Below, one piece after another: positions 1-10,174 of a DNA stretch of 64,000 nt. How positions within the stretch are numbered: position 1 is the stretch's first letter; each line of letters starts with the position of its first letter. Position numbers and translations under genes: made by a program. The DNA lies in assembly GCF_963924675.1 (NCBI RefSeq), contig NC_089222.1:116575316-116639315 (forward strand), read 5' to 3'. Source of the stretch: Phocoena phocoena (lineage: Eukaryota; Chordata; Mammalia; Artiodactyla; Phocoenidae). The notes below the pieces were generated by a model, which saw only the letters and a program-made list of their open reading frames with translations, ran no database searches and was not told the origin of the DNA.

Positions 1-460
1 AGTTTGCCTATTCTCAAAACAAAATTCTCTACACTCTCTCATGGTATTTATTTTCCTCTGTCCTTTCCTTTAGCCTGAATTGTATTGAAAGAATCATCTG
101 TACTTCCTCACCTTCCCTACACCCTCTAAACCCCAAGGACAAGCTAGAACCACCCTTGAAGGAAGATACATATTAGATTCATTAGCCTTTTCAATCGCGT
201 AACATTTGTTCACAGCACTGCCCGCCTAGAAAACTCCTTCTCTCCTTGTTGTCTTCCTACCTCTGCCTCTTCCCTGGCTTTCCCTCCCCTTCTAGCCAAT
301 GGAGACATTCCCATTATATTAGTATACTCTTCATGCACTTGTATTCTTCTCATTCATTAGTATTCTTTTCATTCACCTTTTTTAATAGGTTCAACAATCA
401 CAGAAGATCACTAAGTTGTTAAAGCTCTAGATATGTTCTAGATATGTCTGGACAAGTGAC
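1..460. other. non-genic DNA, nothing recognised
   Basis: AT-rich, pyrimidine-rich plus strand with no long open frame, no recognisable repeat and no splice-bounded open segment. It runs up to the MIR that starts near 462. Confidence 0.6.
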
Positions 461-461
461 A

Positions 462-690
462 TAACATAGCACTGTGCTTGAAAGTAGGCTCTCCAGCTTG
501 ATTTTAAACTAGGTTCAAATTCCAGCTTTAGCCCTTACTAGTAGTGAGACTTAGGGCAACATAACTTCTCTATGACTTAGTTTTCTCACACGCAAAATAA
601 TAATAGCACCTACCTTATTGCTGTGAGAATGAAGTAAGTGTAGACAAAATGATTGGAATAGTGCTAAGACATCATAAACATTCAATACAT
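462..690 (+). repeat. MIR SINE, plus orientation
   Basis: Diverged but colinear with the MIR core: a 'ttcaaattccagcttt' B-box-like stretch, then 'gtgagacttagggcaac', 'ttagttttctcaca' and 'aataataatagcacctacctta'. MIRs are ancient tRNA-derived SINEs mobilised by L2 and are long inactive. The ends are approximate. Confidence 0.8.
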
Positions 691-879
691 AGTCTACATT
701 CTTGTTATATTTACCCTTCTTTCCAAGGTTGGTTGGCCTTTCCCCTAACTCTTGATTTCCTGTGGATTAATTTAGTCTGCCTTTTTCTGACTCAGCTCAG
801 TGGCCGACTGTTTCATGAACATTACTTGACTCTCTTGTTTGAGAACTTCCAGTGGGTACTTGTTTGAATGAGAATAAAA

Positions 880-1335
880 TCCAGCACCTAAACCTGATGG
901 AAATTTTCGGCTCGTACTTCCTTCCAAACTTATCTCCTATCACAGTTCTCTGTGTTCACTGGCCATTTGTTGGGCGATGAAACTGGCTGAGCTCATTCTC
1001 ACTAGAGGGCCTCTGTAGAGAGCACTTTTGGCTCCAGTCTCCAAGTAGATGCCTCCTCTTCATTCTCCACTTCTTAACTCAAATGGCACCTCCTTTGAGA
1101 GGCCTATGTTGTCCATCCGAATCACAGCAACCTCTTCAACACTCACCCAGTCACTATCTATCAATGTTCATTTTTCTTCGTACAACTTCAAACATTCTGA
1201 AATTATACTATTTATTTGTTTATTTATTTATTTATCTTCAGTCTTTCCAAACAGACATAAATTCCTTCTAGAGCTGGGACTCTACTTTTTCATCATGGTG
1301 GTTTGGCATGTTTACAATGCTGCCTGAAATATAGT
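880..1335 (+). repeat. LINE-2 3' fragment, plus orientation
   Basis: Carries the L2 signature 'aactcaaatggcacctcctttgagaggcc' (quoted in part: 'atggcacctcctttgagagg'), then the pyrimidine-rich segment and a (TTTA)-like stretch at 1208-1236 typical of the L2 3' region. Short open frames here are chance frames in the repeat. Confidence 0.7.
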
Positions 1336-1424
1336 AAAAAATCAAAAATATTGCCTGGATATATAAATAAATCATTCCATGATCTCCTAGAAACAATCTT
1401 TCCTTATTCCACAGAATCATGATA

Positions 1425-1640
1425 CTTCATCTGTATACATTTTATGATTATTTCTCACTTTCCATCTCCTATTGAGGTGCTTTCTAAACATGTCCTACTT
1501 TCCTCATTAGACTCTTAAGCTCCTTGAAATGAAGAACCAAGCATTATTCATCTCCATACATCTTCTCTAGCACTCTGCAAGTACTTTTTCATATATTAGG
1601 TGATCAATAAATATTTGTAGACTAGATGAATGAGTAAATG
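1425..1640 (+). repeat. second LINE-2 3' end, plus orientation
   Basis: Shows the L2 tail pattern: 'actcttaagctccttgaaat', 'agcactctgcaag' and finally 'gatcaataaatatttgtaga' followed by 'tgaatgag'. This is a separate L2 copy or a continuation of the previous one after an insertion or deletion. Ancient and inactive. Confidence 0.7.
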
Positions 1641-2593
1641 TGTGCTAAATCTCTCTCTCCATAGCCAAGTGAGTATATAATTAACATTGAAAGACATTAG
1701 AGCTCTAGAGTTATAGTTAAATACCTTCTAGGAATTAGACCTCAAAGCACTCAGCTGTTAGGTTTGAAATAAACTATTGCATTCAGGAAAATCCACCAAA
1801 AATTTATTGGCCACCAAGGCACAGGGTATGCATTAAATCTGCCAACTATTTTATCTTCCATCGGTACCAGTAATAATATGAGAAAGATGGTACAGGTACC
1901 TACATAGCACAGAAAATAAGAATCAATAAAGTCACATAAATAAGCAATGACAAAAAAGTAACAAGCAGAATAGAATGAACACATGAGACAAAAGCTAATA
2001 GTAATAACTGTCTTTAAACCAAGAAAAATTATAACATAGAGAAATACTTGAAGTAATGCTCATCAGGATGACTGAAGGCATTTTATTTTATTTTAAGAAA
2101 TAAAAATTAGCTGTTGCACAGAAAAGAAATTGAAGCTTCGATATAAGAAGTCAATTGAAGAACACATAACAGAAACATATTTTTAAAACGACATGAAGCA
2201 ATATTAATCTACACAAACTTTAAAGTTTGTATTAGTGCAAGTCAAACAGAGCTGAAACGTTACTAATGTTCCCAAAGTCTGTTAACCTGGAGCACTAGAA
2301 GCATTACTTCATAGTGTTGCTTATTTATGTGCAATAGAAAATAATGACAAAATCACCACAACAATGTGCAAGTATTTTAAAACTAAATTGGCATAAAGTT
2401 CATGTTTAAAAGAAACGACTTTCAAATAATTATACATTTTTCAAATTTTATCTTGAAAAAGATTATAGAATTTTCAAGTTATCAGACGTACAATTTTTCT
2501 CTTAAATGTTGTTTTAGTGAGCTGTTATTGCAAACTGACTGATTTGACTAACATTTCATGATATCGTTTTAGTGAATGTGTTAGAAATGCTAT
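1641..2593. other. unique AT-rich DNA
   Basis: No recognisable repeat, RNA gene or exon-like interval. AT content is high and open frames are short. It ends at the left target-site duplication of the L1 insertion. Confidence 0.55.
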
Positions 2594-3243
2594 AAGAATA
2601 ATCCAGGGTTCATTGCAGCTCTATTTACAATAGCCCGGAGATGGAAACAACCTAAGCGCCCATCATCGGATGAATGGATAAAGAAGATGTGGCACATATA
2701 CACAATGGAATATTACTCAGCCTTAAAAAGAAATGAAATTGAGCTATTTGTAATGAGATGGATAGACCTAGAATCTGTCATACAGAGTGAAGTAAGTCAG
2801 AAAGAAAAAGACAAATACCGTATGCTAACACATATATATGGAATTTAAGGAAAAAAATGTCATGAAGAACCTAGGGGTAAAACAGGAATAAAGACGCAGA
2901 CCTACTGGAGAACGGACTTGAGGATATGGGGAGGGGGAAGGGTGAGTTTTGACAGGGCAAGAGAGAGGCATGGACATATACACACTAACAAACGTAGTAA
3001 GGTAGATAGCTAGGGGGAAGCAGCCGCAAGGCACAGGGATATTAGCTCGGTGCTTTGTGACAGCCTGGAGGGGTGGGATTGGGAGAGTGGGAGGGAGGGA
3101 GACGCAAGAGGGAAGACATATGGGAACATATGTGTATGTATAGCTGATTCACTTTGTTATAAAGCAGAAACTAACACACCATTGTAAAGCAATTATACCC
3201 AAATAAAGATGTCTAAAAAAAAAAAAAAAAAGAATAATCCAGG
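2594..3243 (+). mobile_element. 5'-truncated LINE-1 with target-site duplication
   Basis: A plus-strand L1 3' end: the tail of ORF2 (around 'atggaatattactcagcc'), a G-rich 3' UTR ('ggggtgggattgggagagtg'), an AATAAA signal near 3202 and an A-run at 3215-3231. It is flanked by a perfect 14-bp duplication, 'aagaataatccagg', at 2594-2607 and 3230-3243. The clean duplication and intact tail point to a fairly recent insertion. The encoded endonuclease and reverse transcriptase regions are absent, so it cannot move itself. Confidence 0.95.
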
Positions 3244-3698
3244 AACTCATCAATTAAAAAACAGGAATGGATATAAGGACATTTAAAATAAATTTTAAAA
3301 ATTAAAAATGTTTAAATTAAAAAAATAAAGTTCTTTCTTCTTATGAAAAATATTTAAAAATATATTCTCATGTGGTTATAGACGAAAGTGTACATTTTAA
3401 GTGTGTATCAACTTCTCATTTAAATAAATTGTTTTCTGTTTGAAAACTTTTAGCAAGCCTACACTGAGACATTTCTCCCTTACAAATTCAAATCTGTCTA
3501 GTATGCTTGCCATGCAACCTTTAATGCCTATTACTTCTTTTCTTTTTATATCCCAAATTCCGTCTTTTTTCAAGCCACAGCATGTCTTTTCTGCACTATT
3601 CAAACAATATCTTCATTTATTAATGTCTGCCTCTGTGCTCAGGCCCTCCTATCTCTGCCTCTGTCACCTCCATCATTAAGCACAGTCTACTCACTGTT
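3244..3698. other. unique AT-rich DNA
   Basis: A and T rich sequence between the L1 and the next SINE. Open frames at 3397-3679 on both strands have no recognisable domain or splice context. Confidence 0.5.
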
Positions 3699-3954
3699 TA
3701 CATTACAGTTTTCTTTTTTGTTCTTGTTTTTGTCTTGTTTTGTTTTTGCGGTACGCGGGCCTCTCACCGCTGTGGCCTCTCCCGTTGCGGAGCACAGGCT
3801 CCGGACGCGCAGGCTCAGCGGCCATGGCTCACGGGCCCAGCCGCTCCGCGGCACGTGGGATTTTCCCGGACCGGGGCACGAACCCGTGTCCCCTGCATCT
3901 GCAGGCAGACTCTCAACCACTGCACCACCAAGGAAGCCCTACATTACAGTTTTC
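3699..3954 (-). mobile_element. CHR-type SINE, short form
   Basis: Minus-strand SINE with its T-rich (antisense A) tail on the left and head 'gggcttccttggtggtgcag' on the right. The perfect 15-bp duplication 'tacattacagttttc' lies at 3699-3713 and 3940-3954. The family is tRNA-derived, transcribed by RNA polymerase III from internal A and B boxes, and mobilised by L1. Confidence 0.96.
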
Positions 3955-4770
3955 ATTACTTTGTTAAAGTCATAAAATTACTTCTCACCATTGCCAATAG
4001 AATATAATGAAAAGGGTCTTCCTGTTGCATACAAAGTGATCACAATCTAGTTTTTCTTTTTCCTTCAGCAGTATTTACTGCAAACTTTTTTGTATTTCTT
4101 TGCTCCAGCAATACTGAGTTGGTAAAATTTTCCTTAACATATAAAGCAATTTTATTATTTTTTTGCATTTCCATGTTCTATTCCCACTTTCTTGAAATGC
4201 TTCCCACCATCGGTTTGGCAAAATACTACTCCTTCTTTGAAACCCAACTGAAGATCGAACTTATCTTTCAGAACTTCCTTGATGTACAAAGGCAGAATTG
4301 GTGGCTCCGATCCCTGTGATTCTAATTTATTTTGTATGAACTGACCTATCTTATTGCATGCACTACTCTGCATTGTAATTATTTGTATCCTTGTGCATCT
4401 TACCAAAGCCTGAGCTCCTTAAAGTCTGGTAATGTATCTTACCTCTTTTTGAATGTTTTTTAAAAGAAGGATGGATGGAGGCATGGATATTTGATGTTAG
4501 ATTTTAATGATGACATTCCGCATTTCTTAAAAGTTAACACATTTTAAAGAAATTGGTACATCAATAAATCTCTAATACTGTTCCTACCCCTTGGTACATC
4601 AACAAGTCTTACAGCATTTGAAATAACTGCCACCCTACCAACTAATTTACTTCCTGATCTGTCACCATTGTTGAGATCAACTTAATGATTTCCTTTGATA
4701 TACAGATTTAGAAACATACACAAAAGTCATGAGAAAAGAATTTTATTTTTCATTTCTTTTTAAGGTTTAC
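3955..4770. other. unique DNA
   Basis: No repeat or exon recognised. Two short overlapping open frames near 4119-4406 on opposite strands look like chance frames. Confidence 0.5.
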
Positions 4771-4782
4771 TTGACTAGTATT

Positions 4783-4813
<31 letters not shown>

Positions 4814-5023
4814 GTGGTACACGGGCCTCTCACCGCTGTGGCCTCTCCTGTTGCGGAGCACAGGCTCCGGACGCTCAGGCTCAGCGGCCATGGCTCACGG
4901 GCCCAGCCGCTCCGCGGCATGTGGCATCTTCCCAGACCGGGGCACGAACCCGTGTCCCCTGCATCGGCAGGCGGACTCTCAACCACTGCGCCACCAGGGA
5001 AGCCCTTGACTAGTATTCCTTTT
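4771..5023 (-). mobile_element. CHR-type SINE, short form
   Basis: Near-consensus minus-strand copy with a long pure T tract (antisense tail) at about 4785-4813. The 18-bp duplication 'ttgactagtattcctttt' at 4771-4788 and 5006-5023 marks a recent insertion. Confidence 0.96.
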
Positions 5024-6190
5024 ACCTAATCATAAAATAGAAGTTTAAAATTCTTTAACTGTGTTTCTGGTATTTTTATTTTATGCCCAGAAGGCGTCTC
5101 ACATTATGTTATAAACTGCCACAATCTGTGACTTTTCTCTAGGTATATTTCCCATAAAGAGGCACTGACAAAAATGGAGTGACAGTGGGTGACTTTAAAG
5201 TCAACCACTCAGTCACAGACGTGCTCCTAGAAATGCATTAGCGTCCAGGAACCAAATTACATGCCACTGAGTTAAATCCTAGCAAACTGATACTAGTAAT
5301 AACGTAATGAACAGAAAAAGTGCTACCATGTTGAGTTATCAGTGATTCTTGGAGTCATAATAGCTGCATATTTCCATGAGAAAAAAAATACATGCACAAA
5401 ATAGTACCCTTTCTCCTCATAGAAGAAAAAATGCAAGCAGTTTGCAAGATATTTTTAGTGTAACACTCTGTCATGCATGTGTTAGACAAGAGAATAGTAA
5501 ACAGCTATGAACTTTGGTCCTCATTCTTCTCACATAGGGAGAGCATTCACTGAAGTGTAAAAAGGAAAAAAATAAAAATAACTTCAAAGAAAGCTGGAAG
5601 CAAGGAGGCCAGAAGATTTCCAAGGATAAAAAGAACAACTGAGGGGATGCCTACAATATAACAACTCTTTTAGATCATATCAGTTATCCTTAGGTAATAC
5701 TGAGGACCAATTTCACTGTTTCAGAACCCCAATACTTTTTTCTGTGTGCAGCACTCTTGCTCAGAAGGCAATAACTTCTGAAAAACAACCATCACGCAAT
5801 CTCTTTTGTCAATAAAAGGCAACAATGCCTGAAGCATGACATTTAAATATGCCTTAAATCACTCATGCAGCAATTCCACTAATAGTGCAATGCAGCCATA
5901 GAAACTTGCTCTGTGTCGACATTATGGATTCCATTGTTGAAATTAAAATAGATACTGGGAAGAACTCTCAAGAGCTACTTCAAGACTATTCCTTTCACCA
6001 AATGCTTGCATGTAATTCCACAGGTATTGTTTTTGAATATAGACACAGAAATATGCGCACACAGATTTTTGTTAAACTGAATGTTCAGAACATCTTAGCA
6101 GATTTGATGCATCGTTACCAGATACTGAGAGACCACTGATTCTTGGATTTTCACAACTCTCTAGAAGTTGGGTAGCTGGAAGTAGTTTTA
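5024..6190. other. unique DNA
   Basis: No repeat recognised. The 84-residue plus-strand frame at 5885-6139 has no known domain and no splice signals that would make it an exon. Confidence 0.5.
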
Positions 6191-6191
6191 A

Positions 6192-6217
6192 ACACCTTGG
6201 TAGTTTTACCAAGGTGT
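6192..6217. repeat. short perfect hairpin
   Basis: An 11-bp perfect inverted repeat ('acaccttggta' and its complement 'taccaaggtgt') separated by four bases. It is unrelated in sequence to the larger palindrome 280 bp downstream. Function unknown, and it may be chance. Confidence 0.8.
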
Positions 6218-6500
6218 ATAAAACTCTACACCTAGCTGACTAAAAGCACATAATTTAGATAATAAAAGAATATTGGAACACAAACATGTTTGTTCAAACA
6301 GATAACATGGGTGAAATCCATGATATCTTCACCTAAATGGCTCTTCATATTTGGACAAACCCTGCTACAAGTGACATTGTGTTAGGATCCTTGGCCACTT
6401 CTGTACATTCATGAGACTCAGTGCTTTTGTTGAATTCATTTGGGTTAAGAAACCAACTTATACCTAAAAGAATACTTTGTTCTAGTTCAAGATTATCAAC

Positions 6501-6609
6501 TGGGGCTATTAAGAGTTTGGGACAATAAAATAGGTTTACTAAAAGGGGGCGTACCCTATGCCCCCTTTTAGTAAACCTATTTTATTGTCCCAAACTCTTA
6601 ATAGCCCCA
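6501..6609. repeat. perfect 50-bp inverted repeat, 9-nt spacer
   Basis: The left arm (6501-6550) and right arm (6560-6609) are exact reverse complements over all 50 positions. The spacer is 'gtaccctat'. Identity stops abruptly at both outer ends (6500 and 6610). The right arm ends three bases before a SINE head, so it occupies the SINE's 5' junction. Perfect arms beside an already diverged SINE suggest recent formation, arm-to-arm conversion, or an assembly or library foldback artefact. Confidence 0.95.
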
Positions 6610-6611
6610 AT

Positions 6612-6921
6612 GGGACTTCCCTGATTGCACAGCGGTTAAGAATCTGCCTGCCAATGCAGGGGACACGGTTCAAGCCCTGGTCCGGGAAGATCCCACACGC
6701 CACGGAGCAACTAAGCCCGTGCGCCACAACTACTGAGCCCACGCTCTAAAGCCCGAGAGCCACAACTACTGAAGCCCGCGCACCTAGAGCCTGTGCTCCG
6801 CAACAAGAGAAGCCACCGCAATCTGCTCGCTGCAACTAGAGAAAGACAGCGCACGGCAGCAAAGACCCAATGCAGCCAAAAATTAATTAATTTAAAAAAT
6901 AAAATAAAATAAACAAAAAAT
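6612..6921 (+). mobile_element. CHR-type SINE, long form
   Basis: Plus-strand copy starting 'gggacttccctgattgcaca'. It extends beyond the short form through 'cgaagacccaa'-like sequence (here 'caaagacccaatgcagcc') to an AAATAAAAT-rich tail. Several substitutions from consensus mark it as older than the short forms. A possible duplication 'taaaaggg' occurs at 6540-6547, inside the left arm of the palindrome, and at 6921-6928 after the tail. Confidence 0.92.
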
Positions 6922-6928
6922 AAAAGGG

Positions 6929-7300
6929 TGGGTAAGTAGTTTAACACCAAGATTGGGAAGAGTTAAGTAATTTAGGAAAATGAAGCAAAAAGCATTCAGC
7001 AAGTATTACAAATACTTTGCACTGCTCCAGACGAAACAGATACAAACATGAGACAGTCTTCTTTTCAAGATTAAAGGCAAGTATAAATACAGATATTAAG
7101 AAATTATACAATCCAATATGAAAAGTACTAAAATCCAGGTACATATGAAGGGCACAGGAGATGAGCCATTCACATATGACTCAGGAGGGGCGGAGTGCGT
7201 GATGGACCAGAAAACCATGCTTGTACATGAATTTGAACCCTGGTAATTCTGACTCAGTAATATTATACCTCAAAATATTATCACCTTTCCCACTACAATA
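6929..7300. other. unrecognised, probably decayed repeat
   Basis: No confident family assignment and no exon-like interval. A-rich plus strand with scattered short frames on the minus strand. Confidence 0.4.
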
Positions 7301-7499
7301 TAACTTATGTGTTTGAAAGCTGACTTTTCTTTTAATTTCTCAAGGAGACAAAATTACATTCCACTTTTGTGCTATGCTTTGTATCAATCACACTGCCTGG
7401 ATTCTGCTTTGCTTGTGAATAGTGAACAGTCATCGTTTTTGATCTACCTTCTGTTATCCTCCCTATTAATTCACCTCCAGCTCTCCAGATAATATTCAG

Positions 7500-7690
7500 T
7501 TACTTTCCTTGTGTGCTCAGAGCACTTTACATTTATCTCCACTTCATAACTTAACATCAACTTACTTGTTGGCTTTCTTTTCCAGGTAGTATAATTCTTA
7601 AGGATAAGGATGTATCTCATTCTTCTCTGTAATTGCCTCAGTGCTTGATATATAGAAGGTGCTCAATAAATGTTTATTAGATGAATATAT
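7500..7690 (+). repeat. LINE-2 3' end, plus orientation
   Basis: Ends with the L2 tail signature 'gcttgatatatagaaggtgc' followed by 'tcaataaatgtttatt', preceded by 'attcttaaggataagga'. Upstream L2-like sequence may extend to about 7310. Confidence 0.75.
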
Positions 7691-8025
7691 GACTGCATGC
7701 ATGAAAGTCCCCAAGATTATTTATGAGCAGTCTGTGACCTCCACAGTGTACCAGGAAGGTTGCCACCCTCATCCATTAGTCATTGCTTAAATCCGTTCTT
7801 CCTGTTCTTGAGGCTATTTCCATCTTTGAATATTTTCTATAAAAACTGCCCAAACACCATCAGTGAGTATTTTAGTGGAGATCGACCACTTTCTGAGACG
7901 AAGCAGAATGCAAAATTATAGGCAGATCATGCATTCCCAAAAGGACATTTTACTAATCTCACAGTTTCACTAAGACCTGAAAACCACCGCGACTAGAATT
8001 TCTTGTTCTCACTCACAAGGCTTAC

Positions 8026-8146
8026 TTTTTATTTTAATGGCATCGCGTATCTCTTTATAGACACCATCAAACTCAATGATTCTATCTAATGTAGCTAGCC
8101 GGTGAACTCCTGAGGGGTTCTTATAACACTTGATGCTACAGACCAC
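8026..8146 (-). CDS. candidate internal coding exon, gene not identified
   Basis: Read on the minus strand, the interval has the layout of an internal exon. It is preceded by a T-rich stretch ending 'tttttttaagcag' and followed directly by a 'gtaag' donor. It is 121 nt long: 40 codons plus one base, so it would enter in phase 0 and leave in phase 1. Only one frame is open, and the other two contain stops. The peptide begins VVCSIKCYKNPSG and contains HRLATLDRIIEFDGVYKEIR, with a normal mix of charged and hydrophobic residues and no low complexity. It lies outside all recognised repeats and holds more CpG than its surroundings. I do not recognise the protein family. No partner exon was found with confidence. 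If real, it belongs to a minus-strand gene with introns of many kilobases. The alternatives are chance or a decayed exon. Confidence 0.5.
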
Positions 8147-8715
8147 CTGCTTAAAAAAAGAAGAAAAGCTTATGATAGCCCCACTATTAAAAGAAGGCTA
8201 AAAGAATGGTCAAAGCTTTCTTTTGTTGAACCCACTTCAGAAATGGGCTATTATTATCTGAACTATGGTCTTCTTAAGGCTGACTGGAATCAAGACATAA
8301 AATAAAACTAAAATAAGCCATAAATTCAGGCTTGTACCTGGCCACTGAAATTTCCAGTTGTTCTCCAAACAGCTTTCTATAAGCAGGATAGATTTTTTGC
8401 TTAGATTTTCAAATCTATCTAGCCTCCCCAGGTAGACAGAGGCTTAGAGGTTGTACAATTGTAATAACAGAAAGTAAAGCATTTTACAGGGAATAAAGCT
8501 AATAACTAGCATATAAGTGGGTTTTGAAGGGGACCCATATCTCAGGCAGAAAGGAAGATGAAGATATCAATGATGTTGCTAATGTTATAGGGAGCACATT
8601 TCAGATTTCATAGTAGCTTACTCTCTTGTGACTTCCTGGATATTTTATTATTTGCGGCAAATTTCAACAAAGACCATGATAATTTGAAGCTCCTCCCATC
8701 AAAACATGAGATGGT
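8147..8715. other. unique DNA, possible intron
   Basis: Sequence upstream (in minus-strand sense) of the candidate exon. Apart from the polypyrimidine tract at its edge, no repeat or further exon was recognised. Confidence 0.45.
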
Positions 8716-8827
8716 GGAATTCCCTGGCGGTCCAGTGATTAGGACTCTGCACTTCCACTGCAGGGGACCTGGGTTAGGGAACTAAGATCCCACAAGCCGT
8801 GTGGTACGGCCAAACTAAAAAAAAAAA
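8716..8827 (+). mobile_element. older tRNA-derived SINE with B-box deletion
   Basis: Begins 'ggaattccctggcggtccag' and ends in an A-run near 8827. The usual promoter B-box segment is missing: 'cctgggtt' runs straight into 'agggaactaagatccc', a loss of about 14 bp against related copies at 16322 and 59634. A (GA)-rich stretch follows at 8828-8842. No clear target-site duplication. Confidence 0.85.
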
Positions 8828-8849
8828 GAGATAGAGAGAGAGGATGGGA

Positions 8850-9295
8850 ATCTCTTTCCCCCATATTGAGAGCAAGGTTGCCTTCTGATTTGCTTTGACC
8901 ACATAAACAAATCAGAAATGCTACTGTGCCGCCAGCCTAGGCTCAAGAGGACTTGCAATTTTTATTACATTCTTGGAATCCCTGCCATCTACTACAATGT
9001 GAACACGCTCTGACTAGAGTGTTAGATGGTGAGAGATACGTAGTGTAGTCACCCTCATTAGCCATGCTAATAGAAAGGAAGACACTGGATGTGAGAATAA
9101 AGCCATTTTAGATATCACAGGCCATGACCAAAACCATCACTGACCCAGAAGCATGAGTAAGCCCAGCCAAGATCATCCTAGTCTGACCACATAAGCAAGA
9201 ATTCTCAGATGATCCACAGATTCATGATTGAATAATAATTGTTGTTTTAAGCACTACGTTTTGCGGTAGTTTGTTGAACATCAAAATTTTGCTGA
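8850..9295 (+). repeat. MaLR-like LTR (MLT1 type)
   Basis: Ends with 'gttgttttaagcactacgtt' and 'tttgcggtagtttgttgaac', the 3' pattern of mammalian MaLR LTRs, and contains 'caagaggacttgcaattt' upstream. The copy at 15274-15745 shares this end. Subfamily assignment is from memory of the pattern. Old and inactive, no coding region. Confidence 0.55.
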
Positions 9296-9299
9296 TGCA

Positions 9300-9515
9300 A
9301 TTTTTATTCTCATATTTAACAACTACTTATTGAGTACCACTTTGTGCCAGCCATTGATTTACAAACTGGAGATACAAAAGTGAACAATTCATAGCCCCTG
9401 GCTTCAAAGTGTTCACCATCTTTGAAGGAGTACACTCAAATAAACAAGCATTTTAATACAATAAAATAAGTACTAGGCACAATCAAAGGGTGCTAGGGAC
9501 CACTCAAGTCCTCAA
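9300..9515 (+). repeat. ancient LINE-like interspersed repeat fragment
   Basis: Matches the common mammalian pattern of 'caactacttattgagtaccac', 'tgtgccag' and 'gagatacaaaagtgaacaa', then AATAAA-rich text. Related decayed pieces occur near 12660, 17945, 19930 and 26060. Family not assigned. Confidence 0.5.
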
Positions 9516-9518
9516 ATT

Positions 9519-9558
9519 AAGAAATGTCCATTAAAAAAAAGAAAGAAAGAAATGTCCA
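9519..9558. repeat. A-rich insert between 12-bp direct repeats
   Basis: 'aagaaatgtcca' occurs at 9519-9530 and again at 9547-9558, separated by a 16-nt A-rich tract of TTAAAAAAAAGAAAGA form. This could be an orphan poly(A) retroinsertion with its target-site duplication, or slippage of a local duplication. Confidence 0.7.
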
Positions 9559-9935
9559 CCTAAAACAAACTGTGCACTTATATGAATGTACTCTTATTTC
9601 GGCACTTCCATAATGTCCAAATAGCCAAACTGACATTCTGTTTAAATGTAGTGTGTTGCACTGGTACCCTCTGTTTCCCAATTACTGATGGGTTAGAATA
9701 AAAAGAAATTTAATGAGATCAAGTTCTACCCTTCCTGGATAGCAAAAAGGGAACTCTTCATATTCAAACCAGGAGAGGAGAGAGCCAAAGCTTTCTCAAA
9801 ACAGTAATGCAGCTATCTTGTATCGCAACAAGGGCAAAATCAAAGCCATGCCAGTAAAATTATTTATTCAATTGGGCTTCAACTCTATAATCTCCAAGGG
9901 ATAAAATTGTTTCCCTTAGCTAGATGGTCTTACAT

Positions 9936-10174
9936 AAGGATGACTTTGAGGGCTTCCCTGCTGGCACAGTGGTTAAGAGTCTGCCTGCCGATGCAGGGGA
10001 CACGGGTTCGTGCGCCGGTCTGGGAAGATCCCACATACCGCGGAGCGGCTGGTCCCGTGAGCCATGGCCACTGAGCCTGCGCGTCCGGAGCCTGTGCCCC
10101 GCAACGGCAGAGGCCACAACAGTGAGAGGTCCGTGTACCGCAAAAAAAAAAAAAAAAAAAAAGAATGACTTTGA
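9936..10174 (+). mobile_element. CHR-type SINE, short form
   Basis: Plus-strand copy with head 'ggcttccctgctggcacag' and a 20-plus A tail ending near 10162. The duplication is 'aagRatgactttga' (one mismatch) at 9936-9949 and 10161-10174. A 166-residue open frame running through the element is an artefact of SINE translation. Confidence 0.95.

Noticed and set aside
4785..4813. Long T tract as a transcription terminator
   Set aside because: It is the antisense A tail of a SINE.
3699..5023. Repeated ~200-bp units that could suggest an array
   Set aside because: They are independent SINE insertions, each with its own different target-site duplication. Not a CRISPR or satellite array.
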